Source: Cristatella mucedo
Lineage: Eukaryota; Bryozoa; Phylactolaemata; Cristatellidae
Assembly: GCA_009760855.2 (NCBI GenBank)
Contig: WPIO01000067.1
Span: 1,798,501-1,862,500, forward strand
Direction: 5' to 3'
Length of the DNA: 64,000 nt
Shown: piece by piece, positions 25,301-37,300 of the stretch
Position numbering within the stretch: position 1 is the stretch's first letter
Layout: every line of letters begins with the position of its first letter
Notes under the pieces: model-generated
The model's database searches: none
The model's input: the letters and a program-made list of their open reading frames with translations, nothing else
What the model was told of the DNA's origin: nothing
Made by a program: the position numbers and the translations under genes

Positions 25301-28300
25301 TCAAGACGGGATGCCACAAAGGCGTGAACCAATTTATATGTCGTATCTCTGGCTAATAAAACCCGAATTTTAGCAATGTCATGTTGCTGAAAGTAGGCAT
25401 ATTTGACTATGGAGCTGATGTGGTTTTCTAATGAAAAGTAACTTTGGAATTTGACACCTAGATTTCGTTCAGATTCAACTGACGATACGATATGCTGGCA
25501 GAGACAATATTGAGCGCTAACCTTTCCAATATCTGAATCACACTGACTTTGCACGTAACTAGTAAAATTAAGTTTTCATCCTCATTCACTATAAGAAAGT
25601 TTCCTGCTATCCAAGTGCGGATGTCATCAATACAGGCATCATGTGAGTTGAGAGAATTCGATGTGCCGGAGGGCTGGGAGGGATCAAAGCAAATAATAAT
25701 AATAATAATAATGCACTTGATAAAGCGCCCTCAGAGAACTCAATTTCTCTCTAGCCGCTTTACATTTGCTGCAAAGGGAAATGCAATTGAATGGTGGCAA
25801 AGCAAAGGTAAATCTGCGTATCATCTGCTTATAAGTGAAATCTTAGGTTGTGCCTGACAATCAAGTCGGATAGAGCAGTGGTTCTCAATCTTCCTAATGC
25901 CGCCACTCTTTAATACAGTTCCTCAAGTTGTGGTGACCCCAACCATACAATTTTTGTGGTGCTCAAAATGTGGGAACCCATGTTTTCCGATGGTCTTTGG
26001 TGACTCCTGTGAAAAGGTCGTTCGACACCCAAATGGGTTGCAACCCACAGGCTGAGAATAGCTGGGCTAGAAGAAGAGTATAAAACGTGAAAAGGTCCGG
26101 ACCGAGCACGGAGTCCTAGGGTATCTCATTTTTCAGTAGTTGCCGGATGATAGTTTTCTGTTCACATCAATACTCCAGAGTTTTCCACTGAGAAAGGACT
26201 TCAGTCATTGTAGTTCAGTATTATAGGTGCCCCAGCGATGTGAGAGGCGCTCGAGATGTTATCGATAGTCAAAAGTATTAAAATCTGCCGCAAAATCAAG
26301 CAAAACCAGCAGGGAGACTCTACCTAAGCCTCTATTCCTAAGAACGTCATTATAAACCCGAAGAATAGCTGAATCGGTGGAGTGATTAGCTCTAAAATCA
26401 GAACTAGGACTTGCTGTCTACGTATGAAGTTTCAGTGTATGAGTTCGGCTCCTCTGCCGTTGGTGTAGCTATTTCAGCGAGTATGAACACATGATGTGCC
26501 TCTCCACCATGCTAGCACCTTGCAGCTTGCCAGGGGCATGATTGTAGGCTTTGGGTCTCCAATACGACCCCCCGCACTAAGACGTTTTGCTGCCGATGGA
26601 AGGCAGGGCTTTTACTGCCATTACCGAGATCGCCACTGGTATCGTTCTCTCATGATAGGGCATCGTCTTAGCAGGGTTGCTGCGGACTTCCGGTGAGTTA
26701 CTGTCAGCTATCATCCTTTGGGAGTGCACAGTGTTTTAGACGCTTGCCTTTGGGGCGAAGATCTAGCTTCGTGGTCTGTCTTTCTGCTGAGTAGAAATAG
26801 CGGCTGATAAGGCCTTTATTTTGAACGACTGTCCTTTAGACGGCCTGGACCGTGGAAGTAGGTCACCGAAGGCTTCTGAGATCCACCGGCTGAGGAATTG
26901 CTCGCAGTCGTAAATCAGCTCAGCCTGCGACTGAACTGCTGCAGCCTATGTACGCACTACTAACCTTACCAACCTGTCTTCGGATGTTATTAAAAATCGG
27001 TAACAACGCCTCCTGGCGTTCTAGCACGAGAAGCGGATGAAGCGGGTCCAATGGAGATTGCTCCACTTTACAGTTTACGTGAACTACGTAGACAGAGATT
27101 CAATTCTTTGAAGGCCCTAATCAAGTGTATTTTATTATTAATATTAGTACTATTAGTATTGAGACTTAGTCCTCCAGCAAAAAGCCTTTAAGAGGCAACC
27201 TCCAGACCGGAAGAGCGACAAAGGAGTTGTTACATTTTTTGATCTAACTGAAGAGCTGATAAAGAGAAGGAGAAGTAGAGCTCCAGCGGGTGCGTTCATT
27301 GCACAACTATTTTCTTTAGGTAGGCTAGCATTTTATCGATGAAGACTTGAGTGTATTTTTCAAAGCAATTTCAACTTTTTTTTGGTTTTATTTTTATATC
27401 TCTCAAGAGCTCTGATGAGATGATAGTCTTCGTCTCGAATATCTTTGTTCAGCAAACGGAAGATTAATTTTCTTTCAGAGTTCCGAAAGCAGGCTTCTGC
27501 AGCGTGGCGGCATACCAGCCGCTGGGACCTTTCGCTTCTCAATATAGGATTGAATGTATAGAACTAGTAGCGGCGGCAGCGAACTGGAAAGTAACAAGGA
27601 AAGCTAGAGTAATAAGCTTTCTAAATAGGCTAAACAGTATTTATGAGTGGACTTCTAATAGAAAAAAAATGATTCATTTGTATAGCGCCCTAAGAGAACT
27701 CAATCTCTATTCAGGCGCTTCACATATGCCTCGGGGCTCGAGCCCATGACCTTAGCCAGACCTAGTCGGGGCGAGCACCTCAACCCCTGGACCAAACCAG
27801 GTGGGCGATGGCCTTGATCTTGTTCTACGGAGTCGACTTTTACCACTAGCTAAGAAAAATTTTGACTTTTCCGGTGCAGCATGTCAGAGCATCAGTCCAG
27901 ATGTAGTACTTTTATGTTTCGGGTACAGCGTACCATCCAACCCTGCGAACCAATAACGGATAAATATAGCACTCTTTACGATTACTCTGAGCGAATAAGA
28001 GCTTAGAGTCGTCATTATACATTTTCAAACAATCTTCATTACTTTTATGTGACCCCTGCATTTTTCTTCTCATGGCTAAGTCATGAATTGTTTTATTATA
28101 AAACCACACTTGCTCGTACAGCAGATACTGTCAGATATCTGAAAGACATACAGCTCATACTACAGATATAGATATATTGAAGATATTGTGTTCCAATCCA
28201 TTTATATTTTGCCCTGAATGAACTAAGCCTTACTCTGGGCGCATCGAATTGACTAGAAAGGAAGCAGGTAAATAGGTTGGTAACCGTCTAATTAATTGAT

Positions 28301-31300
28301 AGTTTCGCATGCATAGTGGCAGAATCTCGTAGAACGCAAATGGTGCTTATTTTAGGTGAAGCGGATGATATTAGGAACATGCATTGGTTTTTGCCTGACT
28401 TGACTTTTCCTAAAGTCCGAAGATGCGGCAATGTCAAGCCGTAGCTCCGGGCTTGACTGGGTGGGTCTGGACGTGTGTGGCAATATCAGTCCGTAGCTCA
28501 GAATTCTGTACCTAAGCTGCATAGGAACTGAAAGCTTGGTTTGGTCAGGACTTGAGATTGGTCAGAGGTCACGTGGCGACTACTGAAAAGGAGCGAGGTT
28601 GGTGCGAGAGGAAGCTTTACGCGCCCGTTTTCAGATAATAAGATAGCCGAATTAAACAAGGAAGAGGCGTAAAAGTGAATAAAAACGACTCCGGAGTCAA
28701 CTGAATGCTCTACATAGAGCGCCAGTACGTACAGGTCAGAAAATGCGACTGAATGCCGGGAGGCAAGCTTAGCTCGGTCTCTATTGGCGCCGCCTTAAGG
28801 CGATTGAATGCCAAGAAAACTCAGGATTCTCGTGTAGGCTAACCTTTAACCACGAGAAATGAATTGTTAACGATATTTCAGGTTCTAATGGAATTGAACC
28901 GATTCCACGGCTGATTTCTTCTTAGAACTGAACAAGCGACTGTGCGAGCGATACATTTCCAAAAATGAGCAAGAAATGTAAACATGAGGTGCCATTCGGA
29001 TGCATTACAGCCAAGCAAATAGGATCGTAAGCAGCTAATGTCATAAAAAGGTTGGAACCCTAGATAAAAAAGCTTCGTCACGTGCGTCTTAGCGTACGGT
29101 GTAATAGCTCAACTCTCAGGGATACGTGGAGTTCGAGAAATTAAAACATATGTCTCCAGCTTCATGTATCAAGTTCAAGTAAATCTTGAGGCATGACGTA
29201 ATAACGTCACGCCCGAAAAGGGCAGCCACTATATGAATTATATTCTGCTACAAACTGATCTTTGCTACTGCGAATCAAAACCATAATTGATTGTGACACG
29301 GAATCATTGAATGTAAGCTTGCTCTTGGATTTTCCTACAAATGAATTCACTGACTCGCAATCACAGCATTTGGGGCTTGCTATAACTTTTATTTCTGTTA
29401 TTTACTTGGCAATGAATGATAAATACCAAAAATTGTTGAGTTATATAATAATTTAATATCTAGTCACATTGCAGCACTAGCTCTGCTTCCTGAGGCAAAT
29501 TTTGCTGTGAATGCATTTTTTGATGTCAGGTCTTAATTTCATGACATTTGCAAACAGTTAAAGAATTGTTGTTGATGCTATGAATTTCTCTATCGATTAA
29601 TGTTGACATCTGGTACTTTTGTATATAACTAGAAGACTATTTACAGGCAATTATGCGTCAAACTAAATAAGAAAGAGTAATATTTTACTCTAATGATTCA
29701 TTGATGAGTTTATTATTTCGGGAAAATTACCTGAAATGCCACTGAAAAGACTATCGAGTTGTAGCTGCGGGAATTACGGCTGTTGCCAGGGTGCTAAAAA
29801 TCAACATATCGTCGACAAATACCTGGTTCAATTCATGTATTGACTCGTTACTTTTTTCATGGGTTACTCGTTACTCTTTACACTAGTTACAGAGGAGATA
29901 ATTACAGATTCTGAAGCTTCAGATCTGCAGAGAAATAAATTCCGTTGTTCCGAGTACCGAGAGCTTCCACTGCAAGAAGGTAAAGTAAGCGAGACGGAAA
30001 GCTAACTTTTTCTCAGCAGTGTTCTTGGTTTTAAATACCGTGAACGTATTAATCATCCAAAATGCTATAATAATCCACATCGATTATTCTAGTAGTGAAT
30101 ATTTCTTTAAATAAAAGCTAGCTCTTTCTCACGAAATTGCCGTCTCTATTAGTGCACACCCATTACAGATGAAAGTTTTAAACTAATAAGTAAGTTCAGT
30201 TTCAAGGTTAATTAATTAAGTGGGCACAATGTAGAGCTTATTTTTTCTCTGCAGTTTGCTCAATTTTATAGGCCGTGTGACATAAAATTCAAATACTCCA
30301 TTATCGCTTCATGGTCAACATTTTGATTTGCACAAAATAAATTGCTTAGATTGTATCAAAGATTTCACTACTCGCACTAGAAGGCAGCACTATGCAGAGC
30401 TTAATTTTTCTCAGTGAAGGGCCAAGTGTAAAAGGCCATGAAACGAAACATTTCCGTAATTATGATCACTTAAAGATGTTTGCTTTCATTCTAATTTTCC
30501 AAAGGGGGAATATTCAGAATGGTTTCATGCAAGTTCCCACTTCCAAATGGCCGCTCCTGTAGCTGCACTATCGGCTCAAATTGACCGCTCAAGGTCATCG
30601 TCTTCGATCAGCTCTTCGCATGTGGGGATCTACTAAGGCCTGTGCTGACCGTTCAGCTGAGGCGGTCTAATTTATTAGACAATTTTGTCAGAACTCACCG
30701 TACAGCCTCGACGCGGAAGATATATTTTTTGTATTAAATTTCGTTTATTGCGATTACGATCTCTTCATAGAAATGTGTGAATGTAGCAGAAGTGACTTCT
30801 CACCTGCACGAAGTCTCCTGATGGTGTGCCATCGCTGCTTTTTTCAACTAACCATACGTAGAGTGCCTGATTCGCAGACGAACAGTTAATGGCAACGAAG
30901 GAATATACGTAGAGTCGCTCCGATTTCACCGATGTCTGAAAAGATATTTAGCATGCATGCTATTTGAAATTAGCTAAGTGCCAGATCCATTTTAATTAAC
31001 GCAAGGACGTCCGTCGGTCGCGCGGCAAGATGGCGACGACCGGTTCTTCAGAGAGTGACCTATAATAGACGTTTAAATTTGCGAAGAGTATTGCAAAGAC
31101 CCAGCGAAGCGAGTTCCCAGGCAGTGACTTCTAGCATAGCTTATCGGTGCTCTTTGCATTTTTTGACGATTCTCGCGTTATTCGTGTGTCTCCGCAGACT
31201 TAATTCATCTCTGGCTCACCATGGCTTCCTAAAAAGCTTGCATCAGGAAAAAATTGATTTGCTTGTTGCTGCTTGCAACATCGTTTTGATAGAAGTGTAT

Positions 31301-34300
31301 GAAGAAGTAAATTGCATGGGTTCATAATATAAATTGACACCCGAACTCAAGACGACTTCTATAAAAGTGTAAGCAAATATTTAGAAGCTGAAAGCCTTAC
31401 TTTCGGAGCTCATCCTTGCTCACAATAACCATTGCCTAGAGTTGGAGCTATCTTTAGGATCTCTAGCAGTCACTAATAATCCTCATAATCGTATGATAAT
31501 CCCTGTAAGAAATTCAGCATTAAAACATATGCATCGGTGAATTAAAGTTAGATTCTGTATGTGCGTTAACTTTGTGCTCTCACCTTGATGCCATTGTAAC
31601 ACGCGCTTTTGTCAAGGCACCTGTTCCAGTCAACCACGTTCACGACAGGCCATCGGCAAGGCAGGCGAGTTATCCCAGTCCTCCACAGCATCCTCATTCT
31701 TGAGACACGATTGACCGCTTCTACACTCACCATGTAGGCGTGGCGATTCTGCAAGGTCGCACAAAAAGCATACAATTTTTCTTTTTAAAAAGCAGTGTGT
31801 CAATTTTTTAAAGACCACCATATCTTGACTGACAAAAACTTGGTCTTCATAACCACAGAGACAGCGTTAAGGAATCAAAACTTGATGCAGGCTTTCATTG
31901 ATTGAAGATTCGGAATACTGAATAGAAATAACCCAATTTTACAAGTTTCTAAAATTGCAGTAAATGGATCGTACAGAACCTTTCGCAAGTAATGTTCCTG
32001 TATACACAGCTGCAGACTACAAATGTATTTATCCATAAACGGGTTACCGGTGGTGGGCAGGAGGAAAGCTCGTCGGGAACTCCCCCACTTGAGTGGATAC
32101 TCTCGGCGGACGCTCTCTCTCTCGGGCGCCGACCCCCTAGGCGGGCATTCCATTTACAATAATGAAAATAACACATTCTCTGTTACGCTGCTAAACTAAA
32201 TTCAGCTCTAGCGAATAAGTAGAGACCATTTAAAACCTTCCCATACAGCCCTATACTGAGCGTGTGAGGAGCATCGAGTAGATACGAGAGCTCAGCACAT
32301 GAAGCGCACGTGACAAGTGACCAGTGACTCGGTGGTTATTGGACTATTTCCAGCCCAGGGCATCGGATTAAGTGTGAAGCACTCGGTAGCACGGCAGGCA
32401 GTCTTGGGTGCACACCCTGCATCTCTTCTAATTGAAACCGATTTACTTACTGCACGAGAATGGTTTCGAGTAAGATTTCGATGCTATGTATGCAAATCCA
32501 TAGACCAAGCTTCCAGCGTGGCTGTGATAGATAAATATAAGGTGCCAACCTTTTCGCCTACGCCGGTGGCACCTCAATGTCTACATTTAAGTAGGTTACT
32601 AGTGATCTCGTCTTGAAGTTCACATCCCAATCTAAGAAGAAAACAAATTTTTTGGACCCTATTCCCACTGTCCTGCTCACACATTGCATTGATCTGCTGC
32701 TGCCGTGCCTAACTAACATCATTAATATGTCATTAGCCTCGGGTTATGTCCCAGCACCTGTTAAAAAAGCTGTAGTCAGGCCACTTCTCAGGAAAGTGTC
32801 ACTAGACCAAGAGAACTTGAGCAACTACCGCCCAGTCTCCTTCTACAATTCCTATGAAAGACACTGGAAGTTGTCGTAGCGGACGAGCTGAACTCATATA
32901 TTGAAACTTCAAACCTTGCTAGTAAACTCCAGTCTGCCTTTAAAGCTAATCACTCCACAGAGTTAGCATTGCGTAGGGTATACAACGACCTACTTAGGAA
33001 GTTAGACATAGGTATAGTGTCTCTGCTTGTTTAGCTCGATCTTTCGGCAGCTTTTGATGCTATCGATCACAAAGTTCTTCTAGAGCGCCTCTCATCTCGC
33101 CTGGGCATCACTGGCACTGCTCTGCAATGGTTCAGGTCCTACCTCAGTGGGAGACTCCAAAGTATTGACGTGAATGGACAAAGATTATCCGAGGTACCTC
33201 TGAAATATGGTGTATCACAGAGCTCCGTGCTAGGTCTGGTTCTTTTAACGGTTTATACTCTCCCACTTGCTGATGTGATTGCCAAGCACAGTCTAGGCTT
33301 TCACTTCTATGCGGATTACACTCAGTTGTACCTTAGCTTTGATCCCTCCCAGCCTTCGAACACCTCGAATTCTCTCAACTGACTTGCTGCATATATTTAT
33401 GACATCCGCACATGGATGACAGCAAATTTTCTAAAACTAAACGATGATAAAACTAACTTACTAGTTATGGGCAAACCTAGTGTGATTCAGAAATTGGAAC
33501 GGTTGACGCTCAAAATTGGCTCTGACAGCATATCTCCTGTTGAATCAGCTCGAAATATAGGTGTCATGTTCCAGAGTGACCTCTCATTAGACAACCATAT
33601 CAGCTCCACTGACAGATCTGCCTATTTTCAGCTTCATATCATTGCTAAAATTCGGGCTTGTTTAGATAAGGATACCACGTCTAAGGTGTTCCATGCATTT
33701 GTGACATCCCGTGTTGACTTCTGTAGCTCACTGCTTGCTGTCCTACCGGCACGTGCAATCAGGCGATTACAGCTGGTGCAAAACTCAGCAGCTAGGCTTG
33801 TCTGTCGTGAGCGTCACAGTTGCAACATCACACCACTTCTCGCCGACCTGCACTGGCTACCAGCCAAGCAACGGATCGACTTCAAGGTTTTTCACTGACG
33901 TTTAGGTCACTTCCTTCTTCGGCTCCAGCCTATCTCTCAGATCTACTCCCCCATCAGACCAAGCATCGTACTACCCGCTTTTCTTAATCCAACAGCTTAC
34001 CAATACCTCGTACAAACCTCAAATCCTTTGGAGACCGTGCATTTAGTTCGTATGCTCCCAAAGCCTGGAACACACTTCCGACCTGAATCAGAACATCCCC
34101 TGACTTGACGAAATTTAAAAATAACTTTAAACACATCTATTTAGGACAGCATTAAGTGGGTCCCTGTGATTCGTCCTTCATGTGCTTATTCGAGCTGACG
34201 CTGTGTATCCTGCCACTAACCACACTTTCACACTGACCCTGTGCATGTCACCCCTAACCATGTTATTCATGTTGTTTATCAAGCATGATATTACTCACAA

Positions 34301-37300
34301 TGCAATCGAGTTTCCCTTTGCAGCAAATCTAAAGCACCTTGAGAGAGATTGAGTTCTCTGAGGGCGCTTAATCAAGTGCATTATTATTATTAATAATAAT
34401 AATAATATTGCACTTGATAAAGCGCCCTCAGAGAACTTAATCTCTTTCTAGGCGCTTTACATTTGCTGCAAAGTGATACGCAATAGAATAGTAAGTAAAA
34501 TCATGCTTGAAAAACAAACAAAATGAATAACATGGTTAGGGGTTACATGCACTGGGTCAGCATGCAAATGTGGTTAGTGGCAGCATGAACAGTGTCAGCA
34601 CGCATAAGCACATCGAGGACGAATCACAAGGACCCACTAAATGCTGTCCTAAATAGGTATGTTTTTAAGTTTCTTTTAAATGTGGTCAGGTCGGGGGATG
34701 TTCTGATGCAGGTCGGGAGGGAGTTCCAGGCTGTGGGAGCATACGAGCTAAATGCACGGTCTCCAAAGGATTTAAGGTTTGTACGAGGTATTTCTAGACT
34801 GTTGGATTCCGAAAAGCGAGTGGTACGATGCTTTGCCTGATGGGGTAGTATATCTGAAAGATAGGCTGGAGCCATAGAATGAAGAGACCTAAAAGTGAGC
34901 GACAAAACCTTGAAGTCAATCCGTTGCTTGACTGGTAACCAGTGCAGGTCGGCGAGAAGTGGAGTAATGTGGCAACTGCGACGCTCACGACAGACAAGCC
35001 TAGCTGCAGAGTTTTGCACCAGCTGCAATCGCCTGATCGCACATGCTGGTAGGCCAGTAAGCAGTGAGTTGCAGAAGTCGAGACGAGATGTCACGAATGC
35101 ATGGACCAACTTGGACGTGGTATCCTTATCTAAACAAGCCCTAATTTTAGCAATGTTATGAAGCTGAAAATAGGCTGATTTGACTGTGGAGCTGATGTGG
35201 TCGTCTAACGAGAGGTCGCTTTGGAATATGACACCTAGATTTCGAGCTGATGCAACTGGAGATATGCTGGCAGAGCCAATTTTGAAAGTCAGCCTTTCCA
35301 ATTTCTGAATAACACTAGGTTTGCCCATAACTAGTAAGTTAGTTTTATCATCGTTTAGTTTTAGAAAATTTGCTGCCATCCATGATCGGATGTCATCAAT
35401 GCATGCAGCAAGTGAGTTGAGAGAATTTGAGATGCTTGAAGGCTGGGAGGGATCAAAGCAAAGGTACAACTGAGTGATTAATATCATTATCTGAGTTTGC
35501 ACCATACTTGAAAAGAACCATTACGTAATTTAGCAGCCTCATTTATGGAGCAGGCAGAAGAGCCTTTGCGACTATTACCATTACTGGCAGCGGGAGATGA
35601 GGAATCGTCCACTGCAGGAATCAAACCCCCGACCTGATTAGTGAAGAGCGAGCATTTTAGCTCCTAGACTGAGACCCATACTGGGCGACTAGCCACAGAC
35701 CTATTTGATGAAAAGCGTCGGACGAGATCTACAGAGCTAATATTTCAGTTGAGCGCCATAAGATGCAAAGCTTCTGCGATTTGATGCTTCGAGATATGCA
35801 ATTCAAAGCTCGACTTTGCTGCGTAGATTCCTATCTTGCAAATATTTTTTGGTTGAAACAGACACTTTCTAATGTGAAATAATTCTTCTTGCCAACTGAA
35901 CTCGCTGCGTATTTTTTACAGGAACGTTGCACTGAACCGCTAAATACAGGGCAAGTAACTATCCACCAATGTGGCAAGCGCTTGGCGCCTCTTTCACTTC
36001 CGACCTAGGAGATGCTGCTCGGTAAGCGTCGGCTTTGTTGGGGTAAAATAAAAAAACTTGTGAGCGAGCGGCGATGCCATAGTTTTTCCGTCGCCCGCTA
36101 TCGAAAAAAACTGCGATAAATTTATCCAGGCTGTAATACGAGCAGGCGAATCCGGACATAAGAATGAATGGTACGTAGCAAACAGGTATCTGCAAACATG
36201 GCCTAGGGCTAAGCGAAATGTGATAAATGCTTCCATACTAATAAAATGCCTGCTAAAAGTAGAACTCACCACGAATACGTTGCTTATGGTCATATTCGGA
36301 GTGCCGCTAGAGTTCCACAGATCTTCCAGTTGAGGAATTGAGCGTTCGTAAAACCTTGGCGGTGGGCTATCGGCGGTGAACAGCTCCTCGTAATACTCGG
36401 TGCAAGTTGTTTTATTACCGATAAACAAGTACTGACTGTCGAACGAGTCAGGATCAATGAAGTTAACGAAATAGCACGCATCCGTCCCTATGGTTCCGAA
36501 GCATATCGAGAAATCTAAACGACTGTAGAAAGACAATTTCTTGCAGTGATTCTTAGCATTTAATCGAGAATCGATGACACTAAATTTGCCCGCAACTTGT
36601 AATACCTGTAGTACGGATAAGGACTGTCGCATGAAATTGAAACGTTTGCAATACTTCTCTGAACAATAATTGTTTTCGAATAGTCGCTCGAAGTCTCTGC
36701 GTTGTAGACAGTTAAATTTATCGTGTATAGACCTGAAACATTGAACGGATACACTGGAAGTGCTATTTTTAATTCGTGTCTCCTAGTAAAATAATATATA
36801 CTATAATCGCTGGTAAAGCATAATTTTGATGAGCATTTCTTAGTTTTTCGGCGACGACTAACTCAGTTTGGCGCTAGGGCTTGTCCATTTCCCACTCTGC
36901 CGCGAAAACAATTAGTGCTGCAGACATAGAGAGAAAAGCGCTTAGTAGCGTAGCCTCTGAATAAGAAAGCTCAACATCGACCTTCACCGTGTCGATCAGT
37001 ACTGGGCATGCAGCTCAAAGTCTCGTGTACCCCTCGCTGCACTAAAGCGCAACGGCTCAGCAGGTCTCTTCCACAGTCTGTGCTTGAGCTAAGAAGCTTA
37101 TGCGGACAAACGGATAATGTAGCTGCAAGGATTCAACAGATAAGGCGAGAATACATAAAGTGGATAGATTCAAGGATCGGTCGCTGCAACCGAGTCGGGC
37201 AGCTGCAACCGGATATAGATCGCACAACACAAGGCGCCGACAACTGTATGCATCAACTGAATTTTCTGTGCTCGTTACGGGCCGAATCTTGAACCTGGAG

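Noticed and set aside
31055-31327. Plus-strand 90-codon frame as a separate gene
   Set aside because: No family resemblance and it lies in an intron of the minus-strand gene.
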